Assembly: GCA_016271365.2 (NCBI GenBank)
Contig: CM028129.1
Location: 1,003,049,501 to 1,003,113,500 of the forward strand
Reading direction: 5' to 3'
Length of the DNA: 64,000 nt
Origin: Neoceratodus forsteri
Taxonomy: Eukaryota > Chordata > Ceratodontiformes > Ceratodontidae
The notes under the pieces were generated by a model that saw only the letters and a list, made by a program, of their open reading frames with translations, did not search any database and had not been told where the DNA came from. Both the position numbers and the translations under genes were made by a program. Below, piece by piece: positions 1-11,230 of the stretch (positions are counted from its first letter, which is position 1; the number at the start of each line of letters is the position of its first letter).

Positions 1-589
1 GCTAAAGGAAATGCCCTGCTCTGTGACTGGATAGATCAGATCAGTTGTGACAGTGAAGAGAGAAGGAGCTCTGTGCTTCTGCGGTGTATAATTTCATGTG
101 GAATGTGCGTGTGAGGCCCTGAGGTTCACCCTGCAGCCGTTGTAAGTGCCATTTCAGACTGAATCAGAGTTGTGAGGAGAAAGAAGGAAGTCTGAAGAGT
201 GGAAACCAGGCTCACCCTGTAGAAGACTGGAGAAATTGCTGAATCGTGTTTGGTCTGTCAGGAACTGAAGCTGCTGTGTGTGCTCCCGGTATTTTGTAAG
301 TGCGATCGAGATCGAGGAGCAGCCTGCCTGGTATAGTACTTTTCTTTTACATATGAATGTGCATAGTGCTTGTGGGGAATCACTATTTCTAATCCCCTCT
401 GCTGTGTGCTTTGTGTTGAAGCTGGAAGCAAACCCCAGCTTGTCTCGGACTAAATCCATTTGCTATCAACTGCAGTGGAGTCCAGTCACAAGGACCTCGT
501 CTCCATGCCCTGTTGTTCTGGCAATCCAGAAGAACATCCACCATCCGGTCCTCAGCATGGGTATTGTGTGTACAAATCAGGGTATGGGG
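1..589 (+). repeat. 5' part of a long LTR (Ty3/gypsy type), cut by the window edge
   Basis: This stretch matches, in opposite orientation, the middle of the LTR at 4332-6226. For example, position about 155 aligns with about 5590, and the shared segments continue to about 589. The match resumes at 2338 after an inserted CR1 LINE, so 1-589 and 2338-3022 are two halves of one LTR. Its own internal region is not in the window. It is either a solo LTR or the 3' LTR of an element lying to the left. Divergence from the 4332 copy is clearly greater than between the two LTR copies at 4332 and 12781, so this copy is older or from another subfamily. Confidence 0.75.
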
Positions 590-2337
590 TGGAAGCAGGG
601 TGCGATAAGGCGGAAGCACTAAATGAGTACTTCTGCTCAGTATTTACTAAAGAGAAGAGGGGGGTGGCACCCAAGGTGGGAGAAATGGCAGAAGCAGGGT
701 GGGAAGTGGTGACAGATGGGGAAATCATGGAGAGCAGAGTTCGAGAGGGTTTGAAGGCACTGAGAGTGGACAAGGTGCCAGGCCCAGATGGCATCCACCC
801 CAGGGTACTGAAGGAGCTGGCAGAGGTCCCTGCAGGACCTTTGGCAGACCTATTTAATGCCTCACTACATTCGGGTGTGTACCTCAGGACTGGAGGATGG
901 CTCATGTGGTGCCCCTCCACAAGAGTGGCCCCAAGGATGAACCGGGAAACTACAGACCAGTGAGCCTCACATCCATCGTGGGTAAGCTAATGGAGACTAT
1001 CCTGAAGGAGAGGCTGGTGGCCCTCCTAGAGGCCAAAGGACTACAGGACAGCAGACAGCATGGCTACATGCGTGGCAGATCCTGCCAAACCAACCTGGTC
1101 GAAGTTCTATGACTGGGTAACTAGGCAACGGACAGGGGCCATGCAGTGGATGTCCTGTATCTGGACTTCAGTAAGGCATTCGACTCAGTGCCACATGGAA
1201 GGCTGGGAAGGAAGTTAGTAGGCACAGGGGTGGGTGAAAAGCTGATGAGATGGGTAGGAAACTGGCTGCAGGGAAGGCAACAGAGGGTGGTGGTGGGTGA
1301 GGAGCTCTCACACCCAAGGGCAGTGACGAGCGATGTTCCACAGGGCTCGCTGTTGGGACCAGTGTTGTTTGGGATATTCATTGCAGACATATCATGGGAC
1401 ATCAAGAGCAAGATCAGTCTGTTTGCTGATGATACCAAGGTAGGCGCAGTGGTGGATGACCTAGGGGGATGGCAGGGGTTGCAGGATGATCTGGCAAAGC
1501 TTGAAACCTGGTCAGACACCTGGCAACTGGGCTTTAATGCCAAAAAGTGCAAGGTGCTGCATTTTGGGATGAAGAACCCAAGGAGGAGGAGTTACCAGCT
1601 AGGGGGAGTGCAGCTAGCCCAGACAGAGGAGGAGGAGAAGAATCTAGGTGTGCTCATTACAGGGTCAATGAACAACTCGGCACAATGTAGGAAGGCAGCT
1701 GCAAAGGCCAACAAAATGCTGGGTTGTATTGCAAGGGGTATATCCTTGAGGAGGGAGGAGGTGATTCTGTCACTGTATAGGTCATTAGTTAGACCACACC
1801 TGGAGTACTGCGTGCAGTACTGGCGTCCGTATCGAAGAGGGACATTAAGTTACTGGAGGGTGCAGCGCAAGGCGACAAAAGATGATCAAGGGGCTGGGGA
1901 CTTATCATATGAGAGGAGGTTGAAGGAGTTGAACATATACTCACTGGAGGAGAGAGGAGAGCAGGGTGACATGATTGAAACCTTTAAATACATGAAAGGA
2001 TAAACAAGACAGGTACAGAGGGCTGTTCAAAGTAAGAGTGGAGGGACACCAGGGGCCATGATATGAGACTGGAGTGAGGAAGGTTCAGGAGGGAGATGAG
2101 GAGACACTTTTTACAGAGAGGGTGGTGCCTGGGTGGAATGCGTTACCTGCTGAAGTGGTATGCAGTAGAACAGTGGACTGCTTCAAACGAGGATGGGACA
2201 GGACAAGGGGGAGGGTTAATGAAGGGAAAGGGTGGAAGGGAGGGGCAGCTGCAGAATAAGGGGTGCTAGCTGCACATTCGAGCAGACTTGATAGACCTCT
2301 AGGCCTTTATCTGCTGGCAAATTCCGTATGTTCGTAT
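590..2337 (+). mobile_element. CR1 LINE, 5'-truncated, inserted in an LTR
   Basis: A non-LTR retrotransposon of the CR1 group in the Jockey superfamily. It begins inside ORF2, just before the reverse transcriptase, and ends in the typical CR1 3' sequence (about 2283-2337), a stretch resembling GGCCTTTATCTGCTGGCAAA followed by short TATGTTCG-like tail units. Both sides are halves of one LTR, which fixes the insertion limits to within a few bases. Related copies lie at 42531-43468 (+) and 55022-59081 (-). Confidence 0.85.
600..2260 (+). pseudogene. CR1 ORF2 reverse transcriptase, broken
   Basis: Encodes most of a non-LTR reverse transcriptase in three frames. The finger region (KVPGPDGIHP, about 769-798) is followed by a frameshift near 900. 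Next come NYRPVSLTS (about 940), then a stop near 1110, then DFSKAFDSVPH (from about 1162), VPQGSLLGPVLF (about 1336) and the catalytic FADDTK at 1422-1439. The thumb region reads to 2003 and the C-terminal piece (FTERVVPGWNALPAEVV) lies at about 2110-2160. Both catalytic aspartates survive, but the frameshifts and stops show that the copy is inactive. No endonuclease domain is present because of the 5' truncation. Confidence 0.85.
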
Positions 2338-3022
2338 TCCCCTGCAGCCTGTTTTCAATCACAAGCATCATCTAATTCTTGTTGTTTCACTGCTTCATGG
2401 ACTGAGCCATCCGGTTCCGGATTACAACTGGGTGTTGTGCATATATTTTCTTCTACAGGGCCCTATCCATCTGCACCTGCCGGCCAACCCTGGGCAATGG
2501 ACCTGGCTAGCCCCCCCCCCAACCTGGATACCCAGAGTGTGACTTTTCAGACCCTGTATGTGTGCACAGTACTGTGATTTAATGCCACCAATTAACCTGA
2601 TTTCCCCCTCCCATGTTACTGTCCCCTAAATAAATTAGATTTGATGTTGCTAAACTTTAAATTGTCTGAAGTATCAGTACCTTCATGCCAAGTACTGCAT
2701 TGGTTTGTGTATACTGTTTAACCTTATTTTTCAGGGGGTCCTCAGAGACGAACCCGCGACTCAATCTCGTGGGTAAGTGGTACCTTATGATCGAACAGTA
2801 TGTTCATGTGGGGTATTGGTACTGTAACTCCTGTGTATTATGTGGGCCATTAGAGGGATTAGAAGGGGGTCTCAGTGTCCCACAGGGCTGTGACCAAACC
2901 AGACCAACCATTACAAACCTTGACCTCTGGGTGAAGGCACCCGCCATAGAACCTAGGCCCCTGTCAGTAGTCAAGCAAGCAGGGGTAGTAGCCCTTGGGA
3001 TAGCACCACCTGGGGGTTACAC
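2338..3022 (+). repeat. 3' part of the split LTR
   Basis: Continuation of the LTR that starts the window. It is the reverse complement of the outer third of the LTR at 4332-6226, for instance the stretch around 2395-2440 against about 4930-4975. It ends at the LTR terminus GGGGTTACA at 3022, the same end seen inverted at 4332 and 12781. The next bases belong to a LINE fragment, not to an internal region. It is therefore a 3' LTR or a solo LTR. Confidence 0.78.
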
Positions 3023-3029
3023 TAGCATT

Positions 3030-3405
3030 ACTTGGGCAGCATAGGTCAGGTTTGGGAGCAGGATGCTGTTTGCAATGGTGACCCTGGATTCAGGAATCAG
3101 CTGGTTGGTTAGGCAGTATAGTAGACCCAGTTTTTGGTGCAGCGTCTTTGTAACCTGATCGACATGAGGCTTCAGAGTAAGGCCTTGGTCCAAAGTGAGC
3201 CCTAGGTATTCTAAGGATTTTACTACATCTGTTGTGGAGCCTGATGTGGAGACTAATGGGAGCAGGGAGCCTCTGTCCTGTCCGAGAGCTCTTGGGCCAA
3301 ATACCATGGCCTTTGTTTTTGTGGGATTCAGGACTAGTCTGTTTTCAGAGAGCCAGGATTCCAGTGCTTCAAAGTCAAATTGGAGTGAAAAGATTCCCAC
3401 AAATG
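3030..3405 (-). pseudogene. Non-LTR reverse transcriptase thumb fragment
   Basis: An open - strand stretch reads LESWLSENRLVLNPTKTK, then KSLEYLGLTLDQGLTLKPH and SRVTIANSILLPNLTYAAQV. This is the post-catalytic region of a Jockey-superfamily reverse transcriptase (KT-rich motif followed by the YLG motif). The fragment has no catalytic domain and no 3' end, because the LTR at 3022 cuts it. The clade could be L2, Rex1 or a relative. I cannot tell which. Confidence 0.65.
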
Positions 3406-3410
3406 CCCTC

Positions 3411-4325
3411 TAAACATCATTGGAGAACCCATAGATGCCAGGGGACTTGCCCATGGACATACCATTCACTAAAAACACCACCAACAGCTTAATCTGGTTC
3501 AAGGTCAGTTGATGTTCATCTGTGTCCCCCCCAGGTCGTGCTTGAAAATAGGTAGAATTTGTCTAGTGCACTTACCTGGTCAACAAAATTCTGGGAGTGG
3601 GAAAGTTAAGTAAGTGATAAGTCTTTGTAAAAGGCAGAACATTCTGTGGCCGAGGGGGAGACTTCTGAACTACATAAGGACTTATAAAATGTAAAGAATT
3701 CTTGGTTAATGAGTTCTGGGGAAGCTACCATGGCACCCCTCACTGACTTGATCAGGGGGATATATTTTCCTCCCTCTCTGTGTGCCAGTGTAATTTGTTT
3801 GGTTGCTAACCCTCCTCCTAGTATTGCTGGTTAAGGCAGAACAATGCATATTTCCATTTTGTGGTGCAGATATTCCTCCAGCACTGCCCTTGCCTCAATA
3901 ATACATGTTTTAAGGGCTGAACATAAATAGGGATGGGTCTGGTACTCTTGCTCTAACCGTTTAAGCTTGTTTTCCCACAGGTGATTGGTCTGATCTCTTT
4001 GCTTTGCTCATCCTGGAGGAGTGGGCAGTGACCTTCCCCTTATCATGGCTTTCATGTCTTCCTACTGGGTGCCCACTGAAACATCTACCATGTCTTTAAG
4101 AGAAAAGTATTCTACAATGCTTGTACATAACTCTTCCTTAAACCCTGAGTCCTGAAGCAGGGAGGTGTTAAACCTCCAGTTGTTCCTCAGACCCATGAAC
4201 TTCCCCCAGGCAATTGACAATAGTACTGAGGCATGGTTTGACACCAGTATATTGCCAATAACTGCACACTAGGTCTTAGGGACAAGTTCCTGGGAAATGA
4301 AGATGACATCTATCCTGCTAGAAGA
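3411..4325 (-). pseudogene. L1/Tx1-type ORF2 fragment (endonuclease end to RT start)
   Basis: On the - strand, about 4320-4062 reads SSRIDVIFIS, then VSNHASVLLS and NNWRFNTSLL. These match the end of an L1-type apurinic endonuclease (SRIDxxFIS, SDHxxV, WRxNxSLL), with Asp replaced by Asn in the SDH motif. About 3790-3590 reads REGGKYIPLIKS and FFTFYKSLCSSE, the L1 linker. About 3475-3420 reads MGKSPGIYGFSND, the degenerate GKSPGxDG start of the reverse transcriptase. Stops break the frame. The fragment ends where the Ty3-type LTR begins at 4332 and where another LINE fragment begins at about 3405. Confidence 0.65.
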
Positions 4326-4331
4326 ATCATG

Positions 4332-6226
4332 TGTAACCCCTAGGTGGCGCTATCCCAAGGGCTACTAAACCTGCCTGCTTGGCTAGTAGCAGGTTAAGGG
4401 GATTGAGTTCTGAAATGGGTGCCTCCACCCGGAGGTCAGGGTTGGTAATGGTCAAGCTAACCTGGGCACAGCACTCCAGGACACTGTAACCCCCCTCTTT
4501 CCTTACTAGTGGCCGGAACAATACACAATAATCACTTTCACAATACCCCTGATACACCACACAAGTACCCACACTGTTTGCACTTACCACCAGAGCTTTC
4601 TTCTGGCTTGACCCTGGGGACCCCCTGTAAAACAAGGTTATACACAGCATATAACAGCAGTACAGTACTCTTGCACAAAATGGAACTACAGCAGGGTAAA
4701 TGCAAAAAAGAGTTAAATCTGATTTATTTAAGGGACTTAAACAAGGGAGTGATGTAATCGGGTTAATTTGCTTAAAGACTGTATCAATCAAACAGTTATG
4801 CATGCACTTCAGGGTCCATAAACAGTCACACACTCTGGGTACTCAGATGGAGAATGGTGGGCTAGCCAGGAACATTGCAGCTGGTTGGCCCTGTATGGAA
4901 GAAAATAACATGCACCACACACAATAATTGTAATCTGGAGTCGGAGGGCTCAGTTCATGAAAAGAAAACAACAAGACAATCAGATGACACACTTTTAGAT
5001 TAGGCTGTTGTTGCAGGGAACTACCCTGATGATTACTCACGGTACCCAAGACTGGACACAGGCTGGATGAAAATTGAGACTGCAGGTGGTTGATCTGGAT
5101 TGCCAGGAGAAGCAGGACCCACATGATTCGCCGAGGCGTTGTTGCTGCTCAAGCGTGGATAGGGGGCTGATCCCTAGGCAGGTCTCTCGTCGATGGCTTT
5201 CTCTGTGCAGCGGGTAGTCTGGTTGGGCCAGTGTGGCAAGGCCCAGGCCAAATGGAGACAAATTCAGATACAATCCATTTTGGGCTGAATACAGCTACCA
5301 GCAAGCAGAACAAAGTTCACACAATGGGGAACCAAATCATGACCCACTAACAACTCACAGCACATTTACATGTAAGGAAATTCTACTGTACCAGGCAAAC
5401 CACTCTCCGGTCACAATTGCAAAGTCTCTGCACAAACCGAGGATTCAAAAGCAGCTGGAAATCCTGACAGGCTGATCGCATTCAGCAAAATCTTTGACCT
5501 TCCTCAGGTGTGAGCCTGGTAAAAAATCAGTGGCTTACTTCATTCTCACAAATTTGGATTTAGTCTGAAATAATTCTCTTCACTCCCTCTCAGGGGCAGC
5601 AGGCAGACATGCAGGCCACAACTCAGGCCTTTCCACAGTTCTCCTGCGCAAAACTACTCAGATGGCTGCTTGACTGTCTCATGCTGTTGCTTCTTCAGCT
5701 CCCAACTTAGATCTGACTCAACTGCCAGCAAGTCTGGGAATTTCCCCAAGATCCAAAAGGTTCTGTTGGCTGCTTCATCTGTCAGTCACAACAGGAACTC
5801 CCCCTTCAGGTGCAAAAAGGTGCCAAAAGACCAAAACTACAATTCCTACAGATTCTGACTCCAGACAGCTCCTGTAGTCTGACTTCATTTTAGGTCCCAC
5901 CAGTACCGATTGGTCCAATTCGGCAGTCCCGGGCCAGGACAGTGGAGATAAACAGAACAGTCCTTGCTGCAAAGAAGGCAGATTAGACAAATTACATTAT
6001 CAATATCAGTGTAAATGATGTTCAGCAAATAGTTACATCTTTCAACAGGGCTCCATTTCAAATTACTTATGACTGCAATCCAGGCAGCTCTTAAAGAGAC
6101 AGTACACAGAGGCTGTCTGGCAATAACGTTTAACTGCTAAAACGCAGGACACCAGCCTGGCAGTGAGCATTTAGGCAAGCTCAAGGAAGACTTTTCGGGA
6201 ACCCCCATTTGTGGGGGGGGATTACA
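4332..6226 (-). repeat. 3' LTR of the Ty3/gypsy element (about 1.9 kb)
   Basis: In element orientation it starts TGTAATCCCCCCCC at 6226, directly after a purine tract, and ends GGGGTTACA at 4332, so it has the expected TG...CA ends. Positions 4332-4912 repeat at 12781-13368 with roughly nine in ten bases the same. The part above 4913 is supported by the match to the split LTR at 1-589 and 2338-3022. An LTR of about 1.9 kb is long for Ty3/gypsy. Confidence 0.8.
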
Positions 6227-6241
6227 CCCTTCCCTGCCTGG
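6227..6241 (-). other. Polypurine tract of the Ty3/gypsy element
   Basis: Read on the - strand the bases are CAGGCAGGGAAGGG, immediately followed by the LTR start TGTAAT. Position and composition match a plus-strand primer site. Confidence 0.7.
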
Positions 6242-6445
6242 AGAAAACATGGCGTCCGCGTCAAGTCTGTACCATCACAATATTGCAAATGCAAACTATA
6301 CGAGACATTTATGCCATTAGCATGTTATGCAAGTGACATCTGATGCATCAGTCAACGTAAACTTATACCTTTACTATTCATATTTCTACCTTCACAATAC
6401 TATATCCATTCTGGCAATACATCATGCATATTTCACACAGGTAAT

Positions 6446-7063
6446 TTACACATTACTATGCAGAATCATGTAATAACTTCTTGTACATTGAACAATGTTA
6501 GAGGGGGGCCCTTCCCTATCAGTTAACTTGGGGCTAGATGGGGCAGGGGCACCATACCTAGGAGGCAGAACAATCAACCTGAAATTGGCACTTAGGCTCA
6601 GTTTAGGCAGTGAGCTCTGAGAAACATAAACATCTTTGTGGACCACATTGAGAGGCAAATCCACTGGCCTCTCGGAAGAATCATAACTGAAGCGTACTAC
6701 TGGCTTGACAGCTCGGCCAGTCTTTCTGAGGGGGACAACTACAGTCTCTGTACTCTCAGTACTGGTCTGTGGACTCTTGTCACTTGTGAGGGGTGAATCT
6801 GCCTGGATGGGAACGTCCAAACTCGGGGCACTGTCATCTCCTTGCTCTACAGGCTCTGTTTCTATGACACTTGACTCATTTTGTGAAGGCTCAGGCACAG
6901 TCAAGCTTTGAGGCATGGAAGGGGGGTGGTCAGCACTCTCATAGTGTTCTTCAAGTTCTGGCATGTCACCAGAAAGACTCATTCCATCAGCCCCTCCCTC
7001 AGGCAAATCATACAGTTCCACAATACACAGAGACTCAGCATCTTCAGACGTGATACTTTGCAC
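6446..7063 (-). pseudogene. C-terminal tail of Ty3/gypsy Pol (integrase extension)
   Basis: An open - strand frame of 205 codons. The first half is acidic and rich in Ser, Pro and Glu. The second half has LRKTGRAVKPVVRFSYD, resembling the basic Arg/Pro-rich tail that follows integrase in many vertebrate Ty3/gypsy elements. It lies downstream of the integrase C-terminal domain at 7247-7633 and before the purine tract. No separate domain is recognised. It could be a short additional ORF, but a Pol tail is the simpler reading. Confidence 0.5.
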
Positions 7064-7246
7064 TTAACTTTCAGGGAGCATTGGCTCCAAGGACAAAGCT
7101 GGGGAGTTAGGCACTCCAGAAGGCCCAGCTTCATCCCCACAATTAATCATCGGGTTACCTCGAAACTGCTGACTCAGTTCATAAGAGGGGTAATAGGCAT
7201 AGTTGCAGTCACTTTCGTCAGAAGTGGACTGACAGTCACTGTCATT

Positions 7247-8674
7247 CTAGGCCTGCTTTGGAGGAAACCTTAAATCTGTGACCACTGGGGTAGGTTGACT
7301 CTGTCTCTTTCTTGCAGCAGCACAAGTCACCGGCTCAGGGGGCTCAATTTCTGGGGGTTCAGCCTCAATCATGGCTTGGCCGATAGGTAGCAAGTGGTTA
7401 TGGTACATGGTCTTGACAGCTTTGGAGTTGTTCTCTGGGCGCACCTTGTACACAGGTAAATCATCCAACTTTCCAACTACTACATGGGGAAGATGGTGCC
7501 ACTGATCAGCAATTTTGTGTTTACCATGCAGTCCCAAATTGCGTAACAACACAAGGTCTCCAGGTCGAAGCTCTTGAGCCTTTACTTTTTTATCATGCCT
7601 CTCTTTGTTGTCTAGATTTCTCTTGGTGGCCATTGTCTGGGCCAGTTGATAGGCATGGTTAAATTGAGCTTTCAGTTTTTGTACATATTGCAGGTAGTTT
7701 TTGGCTCATACCCCATCTGGAGAGACCCCAAAGCAGACATCAACTGGCAGCCGGGCCTCTCTCCTGAACATGAGGCGGTAGGGGAAGAACCTGGTAGCAT
7801 CATTTTTCATGCAAATGTATGCGTGTACCAAGGTGCTAATCTGCTGACTCCATTTATGCTTGTCTTTTGGGTGGAGGGTGCCTAGCATGTCTAGCAGGGT
7901 GCAGCTGAAGCATTCTGGTTGAGAGCCCCCTGCGGGTGATAGGGGGTGGTTCTTGACTTTCGCACCCCCCATAGAGAGAGAGCATTTCTTTGATTAGCTG
8001 ACTCTCAAAGTCTCTGCCTTGATCAGAATGAGTCCGCTGGGGAGCACCATAGTGGATGAAGACATTTTCCACTAATACCGTGGTCACGGTAGATGCCTTT
8101 TGATCTTTGGTGGAAAAAGCTTGTGCATACCTTGTGGAATGATCCGTAACCACTAACACATTGCCAATGTTTCACTGATCAGGCACTAAACTCAAGAGGT
8201 CTATGCAGACTAGTTCCATTGGGGTGCTGGTATTAATGTTGACAAGAGGGGGGAAGCCCTCTGAGGCAGTGCTTTTCTCTGCAGGCAGTGACTACAAGTC
8301 CTTACATGGTGCTCAACATCGGCACCCATCTTGGGCCAGTAGAGTCGAGATCATACCAGGTCAAGGGTTCTGTCAATACCAAGATGCCCCATGTGATTGT
8401 GGAGGGACATCAGCACCAAATCTTTAAAGGCCATGGGCAGGACCAATTGTTGCTTGTCTACTTTGCCACTATGACCTGCTGTCTCTCTATACAACAACTG
8501 ATTGAGCAACTTCAATCTGGGGCCTTCTTTAAACAATAAAGCAGTTTGCAAGTCAGTGGAACGTAACTTAGACACATCTATCCCCGCACGCAAGGCATCA
8601 AGTGCTGGCTGAATCATAGGATCTTGGGATTGAGCCCCACTGAATGCTGTCATTGTCAAATTGAGGTAGTGCAC
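7247..8674 (-). pseudogene. Ty3/gypsy integrase, broken
   Basis: The N-terminal zinc-binding part is at about 8674-8351, with HNHMGHLG near its end. The catalytic core follows: IDLLSLVPDQ (first Asp, about 8185), VVTDHSTRYAQAF (about 8150), HSDQGRDF (second Asp, about 8025), and a QPE motif just before LLDMLGTLHP (about 7910) that supplies the Glu of D,D-E. It continues as NDATRFFPYRLMF and REARLPVDV. The C-terminal domain at 7633-7247 carries KAQELRPGDLVLLRN and a VVVGKLDDLPVYKV segment. At least one stop near 8175 and frame changes near 7950 and 7640 disrupt it. All three catalytic residues can be found. Confidence 0.82.
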
Positions 8675-8972
8675 TAATATCTAGAGCAGAGAAGTGGCAA
8701 TAAGCAGCTGGTATGCAGGTGTCAGAAGGGCCCAAGCAATCTACTAAACAGTCCACTGTGTCCACAGACATCTGTTAATCTCTATCAAACTTTTGGCACA
8801 ATGCTCGAATGTCAGGTTCAGACAGCCTGACCCAGTCACTGTTGGAAGTGGGTCTTCATGATAGGGTGTCAGCATCAATATGGTTCAGGCCCGGTCTGTA
8901 TTTGACAGCATAATTATAGGTTGATAATGCAGAAAGTCACCAGTGCCCAGTGGCGTCTAACTTAGCTGAAGT

Positions 8973-10476
8973 CTATACATAGGTCAACGGGTTATTGTCA
9001 GTCTTATCTAATATCTTTGCCCCATAGAGGTATTCATGAAACTGGTCAACGATGGCCCATTTTAGTGCAAGGAACTCCAACTTATGCACAGTGTAGTTTA
9101 GTTTGGATGGGGTCAAGCTCCTACTGGTGAAAGCTACTGGTCTCAGGCCATCCTCATGGTCTTGATACAGCACCGCTCCTAGACTCTGCAGACTAGCATC
9201 CGTATGCAGCACATAGGGTTTGGTGGGGTCAGCATAGGCGAGGAATGGGGCATGGGTGAGCTGGTATATGATCTCATGGAAGGCTGCTTCACAGTCGGGC
9301 ATCCACCAGGGCCCGAAGAGTTCATTTGGGTGGAAGTATACTTTTTCTGGTTCTTTAACAACCCCTTTTTTGTATTTACAATTGGTAAGAGGGTAACCCT
9401 GGGTAAGGTTCAAGAGTGGGCAAATCACCTTGGAGTAGTCTTTTATGAACCTGCGGTAGTAGCCACAGAACCCCATAAAAAATTGTAGTTCTTTCAGATT
9501 ATGGGACTGGGGCCAAGTAGTCAGTGCTTCAACCTTACTGGGATCAGTCTTTATCCCTTTTATAGATACTATATGCCCCACATACTTCACGGAGGTTTGG
9601 AAAAACTGGTACTTGTCAATGGACAGCTTGAGGCCAAAGTCTTCCAGTCTGTCTAGGATTTTAAGCAGTCAGTTCTCATGCTCCTCTAAGGTGCTCCCAA
9701 ACACAATGACATCATCGAAGCACACCACCAGGCATTCCAGCAAATTCATATCTCCCACCACACATTCCATCAGTTGCTGAAAAGTGGCAGAGGCACCCGA
9801 TACCCCCTGTGGCATCCTCAGAAACTCATAGAACCCCAATGGACAGATGAAGGCTGTTTTCTCACGGTCTTCTGGGGCAATCGGGATCTGGTAGTATCCG
9901 CTGCGAAGATCCAACACCGAGAACTATTTGCTCCCATTCAAGCAGTCCAGGGCTTCTTGTATATGAGGCATAGTGTATTGGTCTGGGATGGTCTGCCAGT
10001 TCAGGGTTCGATAATCAACCCACATCCTCACAGACCTATTCTTCTTACGCCCAACCACAATGGGAGAGGCGCATGGGCACCTGGATTCTTGTATCACACC
10101 AGCAGCGAGCATTTCCTGCAGGTGTCTTCTCACATCATTTATGTCTGCTGGGGCTAAGTGTCGGGGACCTCTCTCAAAATGACCATTCATCATGCAGGCG
10201 TATGTGATGCTCCACACCCTGGACACATCCCACATCCTATTCCTTCAATGAAAACACCTGGTCTCTCTGGGCAAGTCTCTTGCTAATTCTAGCCTTCCAT
10301 TCAGCTGGCAACAGGGAGTCACCAAAGTCAAACAAGTCTGGGGTCACTCTCTCCTTCTCACCAGGGTGCTCATTGCTGGTCAATATTAGAGTATCTGTGC
10401 AATGTACCGTAGCTAGGGTGCACCCTCTGTTCACCCGGATCTCCTGATCTGACACATGGTGAATCTGGACCATCAC
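8973..10476 (-). pseudogene. Ty3/gypsy reverse transcriptase and RNase H, broken
   Basis: The RT fingers are at 10235-9924 (VDYRTLNWQTIPDQYTMP). The palm has LDLRSGYYQI (about 9912) and the catalytic CFDD, its aspartates at 9711-9716, a common Ty3 variant of YxDD. The connection contains KYVGHIVSIKGIKTDP (from about 9587) and GFCGYYRRFI. RNase H follows with HTDASLQSLGAVLYQ (about 9205), AFTSRSLTPSKLNYTVHKLE and DNNPLTYV (about 8996). A stop near 9920 and a frame break between 9669 and 9590 separate the pieces. Upstream, 10476-10237 is likely the protease-RT linker. Confidence 0.88.
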
Positions 10477-10789
10477 TTTTCATGCATAGGCATGGGCATG
10501 TGCAGGCAAGATGTTGGGCTTGACCAATAATACTTCTGGCAATTTTCCATTGCGTGGCGCATCCAACATCAGTATTTTGTTCTTGACATCTTTCTGAAGT
10601 GGACCTCACCTTGAATGGTACATTGGGTGTTAGGGGCCAGTACCATTGAATTGGGATCCTTCTTCCACACAGTCCTCACTGGTTCTTCCTGGTCTACTTC
10701 CTTGGGTTTCTGTTGCAAATCATAGGCCCTCTTGATCACAGCCAGAATTCTCAGGGCCCTCCCAGTTGGTCGCCCTTGTTTCTCATGAC

Positions 10790-11115
10790 AGAGTTACGCC
10801 AGTCTCCCAAACATATGGGAGTTTGTCCCAGTTAACAGGGGAACCCCATCATACAGTCTGGTGGGGGGACACACTAGGGCCAGTGTATCTACTTGCTGCT
10901 CTACGCCAGTGACAGTTGTAGGAAATGACAACCAGAGGCGGGCATATCCTAGATATGGATAAGACTTGTCGCTCAGCCCCCACACATGTAGGCCTTCCAG
11001 GGATTGTAAGGGCACATCAGATAAATGTTTGTCATACCAGTCCTGAAACACAATGGTCACCCATTGTCAAGCACAACTGGAGTAGGAATACCATTCACAG
11101 CCACATTAGTCTCCA
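10790..11115 (-). pseudogene. Ty3/gypsy aspartic protease, degenerate
   Basis: On the - strand near 11105-11060 the frame reads VNGIPTPVVLDNG, at the position where retroviral-type aspartic proteases have LDSG or LDTG. A frameshift follows directly, then VTIVFQDWYDKHL (11060 downward) and GLSDKSYPYLGYARLWLSF. The family pattern is LDSGSxVTIL followed by the WGLSxxxYPYxGY region. The active-site triad is D-N-G instead of D-S/T-G and a few bases are missing, so this copy is dead. It lies between Gag and RT as expected. Confidence 0.65.
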
Positions 11116-11230
11116 TTGTAGGGCCCACTATCTTGGACCACTCTGGAGGGACTACAGTAGGGACATGGACAGACGATTTAGCCACAGAGAGGTTTGAGTT
11201 AGAAGGGATGAAGCTTTTACTGCAGTCATT

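Noticed and set aside
3195..3492. + strand frames over the LINE fragment at 3030-3405
   Set aside because: They are antisense to a recognisable reverse transcriptase frame and have no protein-like features.
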